A DNA stretch of 64,000 bases from Desulfofundulus kuznetsovii DSM 6115. GTDB taxonomy: Bacteria; Bacillota; Desulfotomaculia; Desulfotomaculales; Desulfovirgulaceae. A program made the position numbers and the translations under genes. A model generated the notes under the pieces. The model was given only the letters and a program-made list of their open reading frames with translations. It searched no databases and was not told where the DNA came from. The stretch spans positions 632,501-696,500 of the forward strand of contig NC_015573.1 of NCBI RefSeq assembly GCF_000214705.1, given 5' to 3'. Of the stretch, positions 35,970 through 45,308 are shown one piece after another; the first letter of the stretch is position 1, and each line of letters begins with the position of its first letter.

Positions 35970-36136
35970 TCCACCCGCATAAAATAAACTTCTTTCCTCC
36001 CTCCCCTGATTGTCCACAAAACAAGGGACCTCCTGCCTCTTTTACTTCCGCCTGGAAATTCCCAATTCATTCAAAGCAGGTTAGCCTAAAACACCAAAGT
36101 TCTTCGCAGCTTTAAGGAAGGTGAACAGGAGGTCCC

Positions 36137-36487
36137 ATGTTATCTCCCGCCATACAGCCCATTCTTACTATAGCCCGCCCGTTTTTCCCCGACAGTGCCC
36201 TGGAGGAACTCCTCCGAACCATCCCGGAATGCACGGACGAATACCAGCCCCCGGACGTTTCCAAAGATCAGCATACGCGGATCATCCTGGTTAAAGTTCT
36301 GGACAGGCTTTTCGGCCTATTAGTAGATCGCGTGTTAGAAGTAAACACGTACCGTGAAAACGAACTGGAGACGCCCGAGGTGGTGGGCGTTAATGGTGAC
36401 ATTCTGCGGGGCATCGTCAAGAGGCCGGGCACGGCTTATCATCAATCTGAGTTTCATTGCTTGAACTTAATACGAGGGGGATCTTGA
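36137..36487 (+). pseudogene. CheW-like fragment
   Basis: Residues 40-100 (TRIILVKVLDRLFGLLVDRV, LEVNTYRENELETPEVVGVN, LRGIVKRPG) match the second half of CheW, which couples chemoreceptors to CheA. The first CheW subdomain, about 60 residues with the conserved IPYVxEIxR segment, is missing, and the last strand does not read as CheW. An AGGAGG stands before the ATG, so a short protein may still be made. It abuts the chemoreceptor gene, suggesting a once intact cheW-mcp pair. It could alternatively be a diverged short CheW-like protein. Confidence 0.5.
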
Positions 36488-36488
36488 A

Positions 36489-38048
36489 ATGAGAATGTCC
36501 ATTGGGATGAAAATCGGCGGCGGTTTCGTATTGCTGCTTCTTTTCATGGCTGCCGTGGCAATCCAATCGTCGCTCATAATGGGGAATATGATCTCGGATG
36601 CCGCCAATGTCGATCAGCGGGTGGTACGCCTCAGTCTTGACTATCAGATTGTCGACGCCTACAAGGAAGCATCAAGAGACCTGCGGGCCTACCTCCTCTA
36701 TGGTGACGAGAAATACTTAAACGAATACAAAAAGGATATCGAGAACACGCAGACCCTGCTGGAGAAACGACTCAACAACTGTTCTGCCCAGGCCCGGCCC
36801 AAACTGGAGGAAGTGCTCGCCAAGGTCACTGAATACGACCGTCAGCTTACCAGCAATGCAATTCCTCTGGCCAAGGAAGGCAAGTTCCAGGAAGCAGTTG
36901 CCGCAACACAAAGCTTCGCTTCGTATGCCGACGACGCTGAAAAGATTCTGGTCGAACTGATTATGGAAAATGAGCAAAAGACCGGGGACGTCGTGGATAA
37001 CATGCAGGCCAATGCCGCCCGCGGCCGCTCTCTGGTCATCCTTGTGGGCGTTTTTGCTCTGGTCGTCGGGCTCCTCATAGCAGTGTTTATAACTCGCATG
37101 ATCACCCGTCCGATCCTGGCCACTGTTCGCGAAGCGGGCCGTATCGCTGAAGGCGACCTCACGGGCGAGGAACTGGTGGTGCGCACCCGGGACGAGGTTG
37201 CTCGTTTAGCCGGGGCTTTCAACCGCATGCGCACAAACTTGCGCGAGATCATCGGCCAGGTAGTTCAAACGTCCAAGCAGGTGGCCGACTCGGCCTCCCA
37301 GCTTGCCACCCAGGCCGAGCAGACCGCCGCCGGGGCGAACGAAACGGCCGCCACCATGAGCGAAATGGCCTCGACCGTCGAACAGGTAACCGAAAATGTG
37401 CAGAAGGTTTCAGCGGCGGCCGAACAGGCTGCGGCCCGGGCCGCCGAAGGTGCCAGGGGTGTCGAGCGGGTTATCGGGCAGATGAAAGCCATTGAGCAGG
37501 CAAGCGCCAACGTTTCTTCCGCCATTAATGCTCTCAACCAGACCGCGGGCCAGATTACCCAGATAGTGGATTTGATCACCCAGATCGCCGACCAGACGAA
37601 CCTGCTGGCCCTGAATGCCGCCATTGAAGCCGCCCGCGCCGGGGAACAGGGCCGCGGCTTCGCCGTCGTCGCCGAGGAAGTCCGCAAGCTGGCCGAGCAG
37701 TCGGCCAACGCCGCCAAAGAGATCTACGAGCTGATCAGCACGGTCCAGGACGAGTCCAGGAAGGCGGTCGAAGTCATGGCCGCCGGGGCGGCGGAGGTCA
37801 CAGAGGGAAGCAAGGTGATCAACGAGGTGGGGGCCAATATCAAGGCCATCAACCTTGCCATCGAGGATGTTGCGCGGCAGGTCCAGGAGGTGGCCGCCGC
37901 TGCGGAAGAAATGTCGGCTGGCGTGCAGAATGTTGCCGGGACAACAGAAGAGCAGACGTCGGCAATGGAGGAAGTCTCTGCCTCTACCGAAGAGCTTACC
38001 GCGCTGGCTGGCGAACTGGACAGGTTAGCCGCACGCTTCCGCGTGTAG
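36489..38048 (+). CDS. Methyl-accepting chemotaxis protein
   Basis: The 519-residue protein has TM1 at about 10-30, a periplasmic four-helix-type sensor region (about 31-180), TM2 at about 181-203, and a HAMP domain at about 204-256 ([19 protein letters not shown]). A long coiled-coil signalling domain follows. Its tip at 366-402 includes [20 protein letters not shown] and [16 protein letters not shown], which binds CheW/CheA. The ligand is unknown. It starts immediately after the CheW-like fragment. Confidence 0.95.
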   Translation: MRMSIGMKIGGGFVLLLLFMAAVAIQSSLIMGNMISDAANVDQRVVRLSLDYQIVDAYKEASRDLRAYLLYGDEKYLNEYKKDIENTQTLLEKRLNNCSAQARPKLEEVLAKVTEYDRQLTSNAIPLAKEGKFQEAVAATQSFASYADDAEKILVELIMENEQKTGDVVDNMQANAARGRSLVILVGVFALVVGLLIAVFITRMITRPILATVREAGRIAEGDLTGEELVVRTRDEVARLAGAFNRMRTNLREIIGQVVQTSKQVADSASQLATQAEQTAAGANETAATMSEMASTVEQVTENVQKVSAAAEQAAARAAEGARGVERVIGQMKAIEQASANVSSAINALNQTAGQITQIVDLITQIADQTNLLALNAAIEAARAGEQGRGFAVVAEEVRKLAEQSANAAKEIYELISTVQDESRKAVEVMAAGAAEVTEGSKVINEVGANIKAINLAIEDVARQVQEVAAAAEEMSAGVQNVAGTTEEQTSAMEEVSASTEELTALAGELDRLAARFRV

Positions 38049-38103
38049 GGTCCCCGACCGCCGGTGGGGATTGATTAACGCAAAAGCTTTTAGGATCTGA
38101 GCA

Positions 38104-38125
38104 GGGGGCGGCGCTGGTCGCCCCC
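38104..38125 (+). terminator. Hairpin after the chemoreceptor gene
   Basis: GGGGGCG (38104-38110) and CGCCCCC (38119-38125) form a 7-bp GC stem with an 8-base loop, followed by GTATTTC. It lies between the chemoreceptor gene and the converging YkvI-like gene. Confidence 0.4.
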
Positions 38126-38228
38126 GTATTTCACCCCGTTACACGGCGTCTACCGTAAGGCAATGCGGCTGCAGAAATCCCTGGCGGAGCAAGTCTGATA
38201 CTTTTTCTGAAGCAATGAATCGTAACTT

Positions 38229-39404
38229 CTAATTGGATTCATTACCATCCTTTCCCTCCCCAGCCAACTCCTCAGCCACTTCGAAGGCCATGGCCGGGGT
38301 GGGTTGGCGGGCCAGTACGGCCTCTCTAGCCTTCACTGCTGGCTTTACCTTTCTATCCTTAATAAAACCGTATACCAGGGAACCCAGGAGTAAAAACCCC
38401 GCAAAGCCCACCGTCGGGAATAGCGTGCCCACCAGATTTGAAAAACCAAATTGCGCCAGGCCGAAAGCAGCCGCTCCCGCCCCTAAGGTAATCCAGCGGT
38501 ACTTTGCCGTACCCTGTTTGCCCATCCTGGCTACGAAGCCGAAAAGACTGCTAACTGCCGTGGTATAAATTTCGGCGAGAAGCACCATGGTATACCCGAT
38601 ACGGGCCAGGGGTGAAATGGTGCCGGCCACGTAGATCATTGGTATTTCAAAGTTTGCCGCCCGGCCGATATGCGTTAAAATAGAAAGGTTGATGGCGGTG
38701 GCCCCCACTCCCAGGCCAATTCCTCCCAGAATGGCGCCTATTTTCAATCTCCGGGCATCGGACATGCTGCCCAGGGGAGCAAGTATGGCCACTGAAAGCA
38801 CCAGGTTATAGGAGGCATATAAAAGGGCGGTTAAAGGCCAGAAGGGTACCGGTGCTTTCCCCGGATTGGCGTAAACCCGGAGCGTGGAAAGGAGGGCACC
38901 CGGGTCCGTGGCGATGGTGTAAATAGCCACCCCAAAAACTGCGGCCAGAAGAAGCGGCACTACGAAACTGATGGAAGTAACCACTCCGGCAATCCCGGTA
39001 AGTACCGTGACAAGGGAAATAACGATCATTACAAGGCTTCCCCAAAGAAAGGGCAACCCCAATTGTTCCGTAAAAATTGCCCCGGCTCCCGCGCCCATGG
39101 TCACCAGGCCGCCAAACAGGAAAAGGGTAATTACCCAATCTACGGCCGTACCTATCCATTTCCCGCCGGCATAACGCACAAGGGGCAGGTGGGAATCCGC
39201 GTGAAGCCTCCTCCCCAGGTCCAAAATCAGGTAACCAAAAAAAGCCAAAAGAATGGTCGTCAATACCAGTCCCAGTATTCCGGGCAGGCCAAAGTAACCG
39301 AAAAACTGCAGTACTTCCTGGCCGGAAGCAAAACCTGCCCCCACCACTGTTCCTATGTAAGTTGCGGCGATTGTAAAAACGGAAAGCTGCTTTTTCCTGG
39401 TCAT
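38229..39404 (-). CDS. YkvI-family integral membrane transporter
   Basis: The 391-residue protein, the only intact gene on the minus strand, has about ten membrane segments. It opens with FTIAATYIGTVVGAGFASGQ EVLQFF, which matches the YkvI family, distantly related to APC/NSS-type amino-acid transporters. The glycine-rich first helix is where such carriers bind ion and substrate. The C-terminal ~45 residues are polar and probably cytoplasmic. The substrate is unknown. It converges on the chemoreceptor gene and diverges from ytxC, so it is a single transcription unit. Confidence 0.8.
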   Translation of the reverse strand: MTRKKQLSVFTIAATYIGTVVGAGFASGQEVLQFFGYFGLPGILGLVLTTILLAFFGYLILDLGRRLHADSHLPLVRYAGGKWIGTAVDWVITLFLFGGLVTMGAGAGAIFTEQLGLPFLWGSLVMIVISLVTVLTGIAGVVTSISFVVPLLLAAVFGVAIYTIATDPGALLSTLRVYANPGKAPVPFWPLTALLYASYNLVLSVAILAPLGSMSDARRLKIGAILGGIGLGVGATAINLSILTHIGRAANFEIPMIYVAGTISPLARIGYTMVLLAEIYTTAVSSLFGFVARMGKQGTAKYRWITLGAGAAAFGLAQFGFSNLVGTLFPTVGFAGFLLLGSLVYGFIKDRKVKPAVKAREAVLARQPTPAMAFEVAEELAGEGKDGNESN

Positions 39405-39526
39405 ATCCTTATTTTTAAATAAATGGCCGGGGTTTAAACGCTTAAAGATAGTTTCCCCACAACATTACGGGAAAGGCTGGTTGTATACCGGTTTTTAGCC
39501 GCACATATACTAGAACGGAAAGGACG

Positions 39527-40414
39527 GTGAAATTGATGACCGATATCTCCATCGGGACGGCCCGGCATATAGATCTCATTAAGTTCCGGTTGGGGCGGGA
39601 AATGAAAAATTTAGAAAAAGAGGGGCTAAAGGTAAGTTTGAAAGAAAGCTCGGCCGGCAGGTTTAACTTTGTATCCTGTCAGGTAATGCCCGGTGGAGGG
39701 CAAAGGGGAGACATTCAGGCCATTTTTCGCCACCATATCGCCCGCTCTCTCTCCGATTTAATTTTGGGACAGTGGCAACAGTTGCTGCTCAAAGACATGA
39801 TCAGGGAGAACTATTATTATTTTAACGAGGAGGAGCGGCAAAACATTTTCAAGTATGCCCTTGGTCACCTGGGTTACGGCAAGGGCGGTCAAAAAGCGGT
39901 TTACCAGCGCCTGTTTAAGAAGAAGGTTATGGATAAGATTTTAGATTTTTTGCGGCAAAACAACCAGATCATCGTAGAGGGCTTTATCCGTTTCCGGCTG
40001 AAGGATTACGTGGAAGAATTGGAGCAGGCCGTGGAAAGGGCAGTGGACGACTTCCTGATGGAGAGGGAGTATCAGGAATTTATCCAGCTGCTTAAATATT
40101 TTGTGGAAATTCAGGAATCCCGTGTGGAACTGGTGCATGTGCTCAGGCTGCCCGGTGGGGCGTTTAGACTTTTAGACGAGCAAAAACAGGTTCTCAGGGT
40201 AGACTACCTGGAAAATTTGTTTATGGATTTAACCGACGGGGAAATTAATTATGAGGACATGCTGATCAGCACCTTGATTACCCTGGCGCCCAAACATATT
40301 GTTATTCACAATAAGGATTCCGGGCAAAAAAATACCGTCATGGAAACGATCAACCTTGTCTTTTGGGGCCGGGTACGGGAATGTACCGGTTGCCCCTTAT
40401 GTCAAAAAAAATAG
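39527..40414 (+). CDS. ytxC: Putative sporulation protein YtxC
   Basis: The ~295-residue protein matches the YtxC family of endospore formers. It has REMKNLEKEGLKVSL near the start, REYQEFIQLLKYFVEIQESR, and the C-terminal DLTDGEINYEDMLISTLITL with LAPKHIVIHN. The family's molecular role is not established. It ends in a CTGCPLC motif that could bind metal. The start is uncertain among GTG 39527, TTG 39533 and ATG 39536, all close to AAAGGACGG. Confidence 0.8.
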   Translation: MKLMTDISIGTARHIDLIKFRLGREMKNLEKEGLKVSLKESSAGRFNFVSCQVMPGGGQRGDIQAIFRHHIARSLSDLILGQWQQLLLKDMIRENYYYFNEEERQNIFKYALGHLGYGKGGQKAVYQRLFKKKVMDKILDFLRQNNQIIVEGFIRFRLKDYVEELEQAVERAVDDFLMEREYQEFIQLLKYFVEIQESRVELVHVLRLPGGAFRLLDEQKQVLRVDYLENLFMDLTDGEINYEDMLISTLITLAPKHIVIHNKDSGQKNTVMETINLVFWGRVRECTGCPLCQKK

Positions 40415-40495
40415 TTTGTTGCCCGTTTTTTTTTGTTCTGGTATATTTGTTCTGATGTAGTTTTTTGAGGAGCACCAGAACGAGGTGAGAAGGAT

Positions 40496-41095
40496 TTGCA
40501 CTGGACGCAGGCCGTGCTGTTGCCGGTAGTAGGGGCGCTGATCGGGTGGCTGACCAACTGGCTGGCGGTACGGCTGATTTTTCGTCCCTACAAACCAGTT
40601 CGTATGCTTGGTTACACCATCCAGGGGGTAGTGCCCAAAAGGCGTGGTGAGCTGGCCAGGGTTATCGGCAAGGTAATTGAGGAGCAACTGCTTCCCAAGG
40701 AACGACTCCTCAACTACCTGCGCTCAGAACAATTAAACGAGGACCTGATCTCTTCCGTGAATACGGCAGTCCGTGTCCGGGTGATGGACAGGTTGCCCGG
40801 TTTCTTACCCCTGTCCCTGCGGCGAATTATTTCTGATGCCCTGGCTGAACAGATCAGAAGGGAATTGCCACCCCTGGTTGAGGGACTGATAGACCGTTTT
40901 GGGGAAAAGCTGAAAGTAGATTTTTGTTTATCGGAGGTAGTGGAGGAACAGGTTAACAGTTTTTCCCTGGAGCAACTGGAAAAAATCATCACCTCCGTCG
41001 CTTCCCGGGAGCTAAAACATATCGAAATTCTGGGAGGATTTTTGGGTTTTATGATTGGCCTTTTGCAGGTGGGCATTTTTTGGTTTTATAGATAG
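40496..41095 (+). CDS. DUF445 (YheB-like) membrane-anchored protein
   Basis: The 199-residue protein starts with PVVGALIGWLTNWLAVRLIF RP, the N-terminal hallmark of DUF445 proteins, in which a membrane helix is followed by an amphipathic region. It ends with another hydrophobic helix (GGFLGFMIGLLQVGIFWFYR). The middle is helical and probably faces the cell interior. Function is unknown, though the family is common in spore formers. The TTG start follows GAGGTGAGAAGGA. It is shorter than many DUF445 members (about 380 residues), matching the short clostridial form. Confidence 0.8.
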   Translation: MHWTQAVLLPVVGALIGWLTNWLAVRLIFRPYKPVRMLGYTIQGVVPKRRGELARVIGKVIEEQLLPKERLLNYLRSEQLNEDLISSVNTAVRVRVMDRLPGFLPLSLRRIISDALAEQIRRELPPLVEGLIDRFGEKLKVDFCLSEVVEEQVNSFSLEQLEKIITSVASRELKHIEILGGFLGFMIGLLQVGIFWFYR

Positions 41096-41129
41096 TCACT
41101 GTACCAGAAACCTTCTGGGTGCCTTGCGG

Positions 41130-41158
41130 TTGACATAAGTATAGATTCCCAATATAAT
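41130..41158 (+). promoter_or_regulatory. Consensus promoter of the thrS leader
   Basis: TTGACA (41130-41135) and TATAAT (41153-41158) match the vegetative sigma consensus perfectly with 17-bp spacing. The T-box leader follows directly. Confidence 0.85.
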
Positions 41159-41164
41159 AACGAA

Positions 41165-41445
41165 CGAAGCATAAAGCAAAGGTGATGAAGGGGAAGAGTA
41201 GGCCCTAAAACGCCCATCCCCAGAGAGGGGGTGCCGTGGCTGAAAGCATCCCTGGAGGGTAGGGACTGAAAACCACCCCGGAGCTGCCCTGCCGAACGCC
41301 GCCGGGAGCGGTTACTAAGCGGGGCCGGTGAGGTGCCGTTATCGCCTTTAAAGCGGGCGGGCCGGTATATTGCTTTTGTCCGGCTGCCAAGCAGGGTGGA
41401 ACCGCGGAATTTTTCGTCCCTGAAAAGGGGCGTTTTTTATTTTGG
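41165..41445 (+). promoter_or_regulatory. T-box riboswitch of thrS
   Basis: The conserved T-box AGGGTGGAACCGCGG (41393-41407) binds the uncharged tRNA acceptor end. It is followed by a terminator formed by CGTCCCT (41415) with AGGGGCG and a T-rich tail. Upstream sequence forms the Stem I region. Uncharged threonyl-tRNA should stabilise the antiterminator and switch on thrS. The specifier codon is not confidently located; an ACC lies in the AAAACCACC stretch. Confidence 0.92.
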
Positions 41446-41505
41446 GTCAGAAGTAAGCTGAGGGACAGCGGAAGTTAAATTTTGGCGGAAAGGGGACTGT
41501 TTGTT

Positions 41506-43416
41506 ATGGTCAAGGTAACCTTAAAAGATGGTTCCGTGCGGGAATACGAACCCGGTACTCCTTTGGTGCGCATAGCACAGGACATCAGCCCCTGCCTGGG
41601 CAGGGAAGCCCTGGTGGCGGCGGTGGACGGGCGGCTGGTGGACTTGAGTTACCCTCTACACAGGGATGCCGCCGTTGAGTTCTACACCTTTGAAGATGAA
41701 CCGGGGCGGGATGCTTTCCGCCACAGCGCCGCCCACGTCATGGCCCAGGCCGTGAAGCGTCTCTTCCCGGAAGTCAAGCTGGCCATCGGCCCGGCCATTG
41801 CCGGGGGGTTTTATTATGACTTTGATGCGGAAAAGCCCTTCACGCCTGCGGACCTGGAGAAAATTGAAAGGGAAATGCAGGCCATTGTGAAGGAAGATCT
41901 TCCCTTTAAAAGGGTTGAAGTGTCCCGGGAGGAGGCGCTGGAGCGGTTTTCCGCCGCCGGGGAAAAATACAAGGTGGAGCTTATCAATGAGCTGCCGGAA
42001 GATGCGGTGATTTCTTATTACCAGCAGGGGGAATTCGTGGACCTGTGCGCCGGTCCCCACATTCCTTCCACCGGCCGGCTGAAAGCCTTCAAGCTCACTT
42101 CCGTGGCTGGGGCTTACTGGCGGGGCGATGAAAGAAACAAGATGCTCCAGCGCATTTACGGCACCGCTTTTCCCAAGAAGTCCCAGCTGGAAGAATACCT
42201 TTTCCGGATTGAAGAGGCCAAACGCCGGGACCACCGGAAGCTGGGTGCGGAACTGGACCTGTTCAGCATCCAGGAGGAAGGACCGGGCTTTCCCTTTTTC
42301 CATCCCAAGGGCATGGTCCTGCGCAACCAGCTGGAACAATTCTGGCGGGAAGAGCACTACAAGCGGGGCTACCAGGAAATCCGCACGCCGATTATCTTAA
42401 ACCGGTCCCTGTGGGAAAGGTCGGGGCACTGGGAGCACTACCGGGAAAACATGTACTTCACCCGCATCGATGACGTGGAATACGCCATCAAGCCCATGAA
42501 CTGCCCGGGCGGCATCCTGGTGTACAAGAGCCGCCTGCACAGCTACCGGGAACTGCCCATTCGCCTGGCGGAACTGGGCCTGGTGCACCGACATGAGCTT
42601 TCCGGGGTGCTCCATGGGCTCATGCGGGTGCGCTGCTTTACCCAGGACGACGCCCACATCTTCATGCTGCCCTCCCAGATCCGGGAAGAGATCATCGGGG
42701 TCATTGACCTGGTGGATTATTTCTACGGCATCTTTGGTTTCAACTATAAGGTGGAACTTTCCACCCGTCCCGAAAAGTCCATGGGCTCGGACGAAATCTG
42801 GGAGATGGCCACCACCGCCTTAGAGGAGGCCTTGAAGGCCAGGGGGATGAAGTATAAAGTAAATGAAGGGGACGGGGCCTTTTACGGGCCGAAGATTGAC
42901 TTCCACCTGGAGGATTGCCTGGGGCGCACCTGGCAGTGCGGCACCATTCAGCTGGATTTCCTCATGCCCGAGAAGTTTGACCTCACCTATGTGGGCGAGG
43001 ACGGCCAGAAGCACCGCCCCGTGATGATCCACCGGGTGGTGTTCGGCAGCATTGAACGTTTTATCGGCATCCTGACCGAGCATTTTGCCGGCGCCTTTCC
43101 CACCTGGCTGGCCCCGGTCCAGGTCAGGGTTCTGCCCATTGCCGACCGCCATGCCGATTACGCCCGTCAGGTGGTGGAGCGGCTGGAAAAGGAAAATGTC
43201 AGGGTAGAGCTGGACGCCCGCAATGAAAAGGTGAATTACAAAATCCGCGAGGCCCAGGCACAAAAAATACCCTATATGCTGGTGGTGGGTGACAGGGAGG
43301 CCCGGGAAGGCACTGTGGCGGTTCGCCACCGCACCCGGGGCGACGAGGGGACCCAGCCCCTGGAGGAATTTGTCGCCCGCATTCTGGAGGAAATCCGCAC
43401 TAAAGCTATTGGTTAG
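41506..43416 (+). CDS. thrS: Threonyl-tRNA synthetase
   Basis: The ~636-residue protein has a full ThrS layout: the N-terminal TGS domain (MVKVTLKDGSVREYEPGTPL), the editing domain with FRHSAAHVMAQAV and CAGPHIPSTGRLKAFKL, and the class II core with RSGHWEHYRENMYF, NCPGGILVYKSR, TQDDAHIF and GSIERFIGIL. An anticodon-binding domain completes it. It charges tRNA-Thr. ATG 41506 is preferred over TTG 41482 because GGAAAGGGG lies ten bases before it. Its stop is one base from a MITE-like element. Confidence 0.97.
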   Translation: MVKVTLKDGSVREYEPGTPLVRIAQDISPCLGREALVAAVDGRLVDLSYPLHRDAAVEFYTFEDEPGRDAFRHSAAHVMAQAVKRLFPEVKLAIGPAIAGGFYYDFDAEKPFTPADLEKIEREMQAIVKEDLPFKRVEVSREEALERFSAAGEKYKVELINELPEDAVISYYQQGEFVDLCAGPHIPSTGRLKAFKLTSVAGAYWRGDERNKMLQRIYGTAFPKKSQLEEYLFRIEEAKRRDHRKLGAELDLFSIQEEGPGFPFFHPKGMVLRNQLEQFWREEHYKRGYQEIRTPIILNRSLWERSGHWEHYRENMYFTRIDDVEYAIKPMNCPGGILVYKSRLHSYRELPIRLAELGLVHRHELSGVLHGLMRVRCFTQDDAHIFMLPSQIREEIIGVIDLVDYFYGIFGFNYKVELSTRPEKSMGSDEIWEMATTALEEALKARGMKYKVNEGDGAFYGPKIDFHLEDCLGRTWQCGTIQLDFLMPEKFDLTYVGEDGQKHRPVMIHRVVFGSIERFIGILTEHFAGAFPTWLAPVQVRVLPIADRHADYARQVVERLEKENVRVELDARNEKVNYKIREAQAQKIPYMLVVGDREAREGTVAVRHRTRGDEGTQPLEEFVARILEEIRTKAIG

Positions 43417-43417
43417 G

Positions 43418-43722
43418 AGATACTGTCGCATAACTACCCGGGGCGGCGGTCGTCCCCCGTCGCTCCGTGCTACGGGCCGGACGAAACATCGGCTTGCCTC
43501 GGAGCGAACCTGGCAGCGCTGCATATGCGCCGAAAGTCTTTTTTCCTCAGGGATAGTTATAGCATAAGTAACTCAATCATTCTATCGATACTGTTACCGG
43601 CGCGATTCGCGCTGCCGGTTCGCTAACCTCGGCAGCACCGTGTTTCGTATCCGGCCCTCCGCAATGTCGCTCCTTATGGGACGACCGCCGCCCGTTTTGT
43701 TTCTGGTTTTGCGACTGTGCCT
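43418..43722 (+). repeat. MITE-like element, copy 1
   Basis: This ~305-bp element starts AGATACTGTCGCATAACTA and ends with an imperfect complement (GGTTTTGCGACTGTGCCT). Subterminal inverted GGCGGCGGTCGTCCC and GGGACGACCGCCGCC lie near both ends. A highly similar copy lies in reverse orientation at 48611-48914. No coding frame is supported. Copy 1 begins one base after the thrS stop. Confidence 0.85.
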
Positions 43723-43784
43723 AGGAAAGTATGAAGGGGTGAAAGTATGAAGGGGTGGGTTGTTTTGGGTTGTTTTCAGGCCCC

Positions 43785-43814
43785 TTGACGGGGGACTTGT
43801 AGCCATGCTATAAT
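43785..43814 (+). promoter_or_regulatory. Promoter of the infC operon
   Basis: TTGACG (43785-43790) and TATAAT (43809-43814) are separated by 18 bp, upstream of the infC leader. Confidence 0.7.
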
Positions 43815-43819
43815 TGCAA

Positions 43820-43950
43820 GGATAAAACTGCCTGTAAGAAGAAGCCATCCGCTTCTCACCCCATGACGCCCTTTGGTAGGCTGTCTCGGGGTTTGTTGTG
43901 ACATAGGTTCCATTGTTTTAAGCGGGTGGGGTGCGCCCGTTTTTGTTTTT
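43820..43950 (+). promoter_or_regulatory. infC-rpmI-rplT leader (L20-type attenuator)
   Basis: The leader between promoter and infC ends in a GC hairpin (GCGGGTGGGG...CGCCCG) followed by TTTTTGTTTTT at about 43922-43950, a terminator-like structure. In Gram-positive bacteria ribosomal protein L20 binds such leaders to repress the operon. Only the terminator part is clear from inspection; the L20-binding structure was not folded. Confidence 0.6.
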
Positions 43951-43974
43951 ATCAATTCCAGGAGGTGCATAGAT

Positions 43975-44568
43975 ATTACCAAAAACTTCCGGGTAAATGA
44001 GGAGATTCGGGCCAGGGAAGTAAGGGTGGTCGACCCATCGGGCAACCAACTGGGGATTATGCCCGTGCGGGAAGCCCTGCGGCTGGCAGAGGAACGGCAG
44101 CTGGATCTGGTGGAAATTGCCCCCCAGGCCAAACCTCCGGTTTGCCGGCTCATGGATTACGGCAAGTATAAGTATGAGCAGAGCAAGCGGGAAAAAGAGG
44201 CCAAGAAAAGGCAGCGTATCATAAACATCAAGGAAGTCAAGCTGCGGCCGAGCATCGAGGAACACGACTTTCAGGTCAAGGCCAGGAATGCAGCCCGGTT
44301 TTTAAAAGAGGGCGACAAAGTAAAGGCTACCATTATGTTCCGCGGCCGGGAAATTATGCATACCCAGCTCGGGCACCAGCTTTTATTGCGCCTGGCCGAA
44401 CAGGTTAAGGACTTATCCATTATTGAAAGACAGCCCAAGCTCGAAGGAAAAAATATGGTCATGATCCTGGCCCCGCGGCAGGATATAAAACCGGAAAATA
44501 AACAGGAAAGCAAGCAGGAAACTAAACAGGAAATTCAGCAAGAAGTTAATCAGGAATATCAGGAATAG
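43975..44568 (+). CDS. infC: Translation initiation factor IF-3, rare ATT start
   Basis: The protein begins ITKNFRVNEEIRAREVRVVD, the conserved IF-3 start, at an ATT codon nine bases after GGAGG (43961-43965). ATT starts are known for infC and allow IF-3 to repress its own translation by rejecting non-AUG starts. The frame is open further upstream but has no ribosome-binding site there. IF-3 domains are complete (PPVCRLMDYGKYKYEQSKRE; VKLRPSIEEHDF). The C-terminal tail is rich in Gln, Glu and Lys (about 25 residues). It is followed by rpmI. Confidence 0.93.
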   Translation: MTKNFRVNEEIRAREVRVVDPSGNQLGIMPVREALRLAEERQLDLVEIAPQAKPPVCRLMDYGKYKYEQSKREKEAKKRQRIINIKEVKLRPSIEEHDFQVKARNAARFLKEGDKVKATIMFRGREIMHTQLGHQLLLRLAEQVKDLSIIERQPKLEGKNMVMILAPRQDIKPENKQESKQETKQEIQQEVNQEYQE

Positions 44569-44583
44569 AAAGGAGTGCCTTCC

Positions 44584-44778
44584 TTGCCCAAGATCAAGAC
44601 ACATCGTGGTGCAGCCAAACGGTTCAAAAAGACCGGCACCGGCAAAGTAAAGCGCATGCATGCCTTTCACAGTCACCTGCTGGGTAAAAAGAGTGCCCGG
44701 CGCAAGCGCCGGCTGGCTCAGACTGCCCTGGTCAGCGCCGCGGATATGAGGAGGCTTAAGAGGCTACTTCCCTACTAA
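44584..44778 (+). CDS. rpmI: Ribosomal protein L35
   Basis: The ~64-residue basic protein starts [20 protein letters not shown], the L35 signature, at TTG 44584, eight bases after AGGAG. A GTG nine bases upstream would add three residues absent from the family. It is part of the large subunit and lies in the conserved infC-rpmI-rplT operon. Confidence 0.96.
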   Translation: MPKIKTHRGAAKRFKKTGTGKVKRMHAFHSHLLGKKSARRKRRLAQTALVSAADMRRLKRLLPY

Positions 44779-44807
44779 GTTCAAGAATTTTCGAGGAGGA
44801 GATGACC

Positions 44808-45167
44808 ATGCCACGCGCCAAAAGCAGTGTGGTATCCCGTAAAAGACATAAAAAAATTCTTAAACTGGCCCGGGGGTACCGGGGGGCGAAAAGCAAGCTT
44901 TACCGGATAGCCCGGCAGCAGGTCATGAAGTCCCTGGCTTATGCCTACCGCGACCGGCGGGCCAGAAAGCGGGATTTCCGCAAGTTGTGGATAGCCCGCA
45001 TTAATGCTGCCGCCCGGATGAATGGCATCACTTACAGCCGTTTGATGAACGGCCTGCGCAAGGCCGGAGTGGAAATCAACCGCAAAATGCTGGCCGACCT
45101 GGCCGTTAACGATGCCCGGGCCTTCGGGAAGCTGGTGGAAGTGGCCAAATCAAAGGTGGGCTCTTAA
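44808..45167 (+). CDS. rplT: Ribosomal protein L20
   Basis: The 119-residue basic protein starts [20 protein letters not shown] and contains [20 protein letters not shown], typical of L20. It binds 23S rRNA early in 50S assembly and probably represses its own operon through the leader at 43820. ATG 44808 is preferred over ATG 44802, which is too close to GAGGAGGAG. Confidence 0.96.
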   Translation: MPRAKSSVVSRKRHKKILKLARGYRGAKSKLYRIARQQVMKSLAYAYRDRRARKRDFRKLWIARINAAARMNGITYSRLMNGLRKAGVEINRKMLADLAVNDARAFGKLVEVAKSKVGS

Positions 45168-45202
45168 CTTAATAATCCAGCAGTATTTTAAAATTCCCAA
45201 CG

Positions 45203-45243
45203 CAAAAACTAAGCATGGTGGCAACCATGCTCTTAGTTTTTTG
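45203..45243 (+). terminator. Rho-independent terminator of the infC operon
   Basis: AAAACTAAGCATGGT pairs with AACCATGCTCTTAGTTTTTT with one bulged base, ending in a T-run. It is 35 bases after the rplT stop. Confidence 0.9.
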
Positions 45244-45308
45244 TGGACTTTTTACCAGCACTTTTCTATAATATCCTTTGTATAAAATTACTGAGAAGGT
45301 CGATCTCT

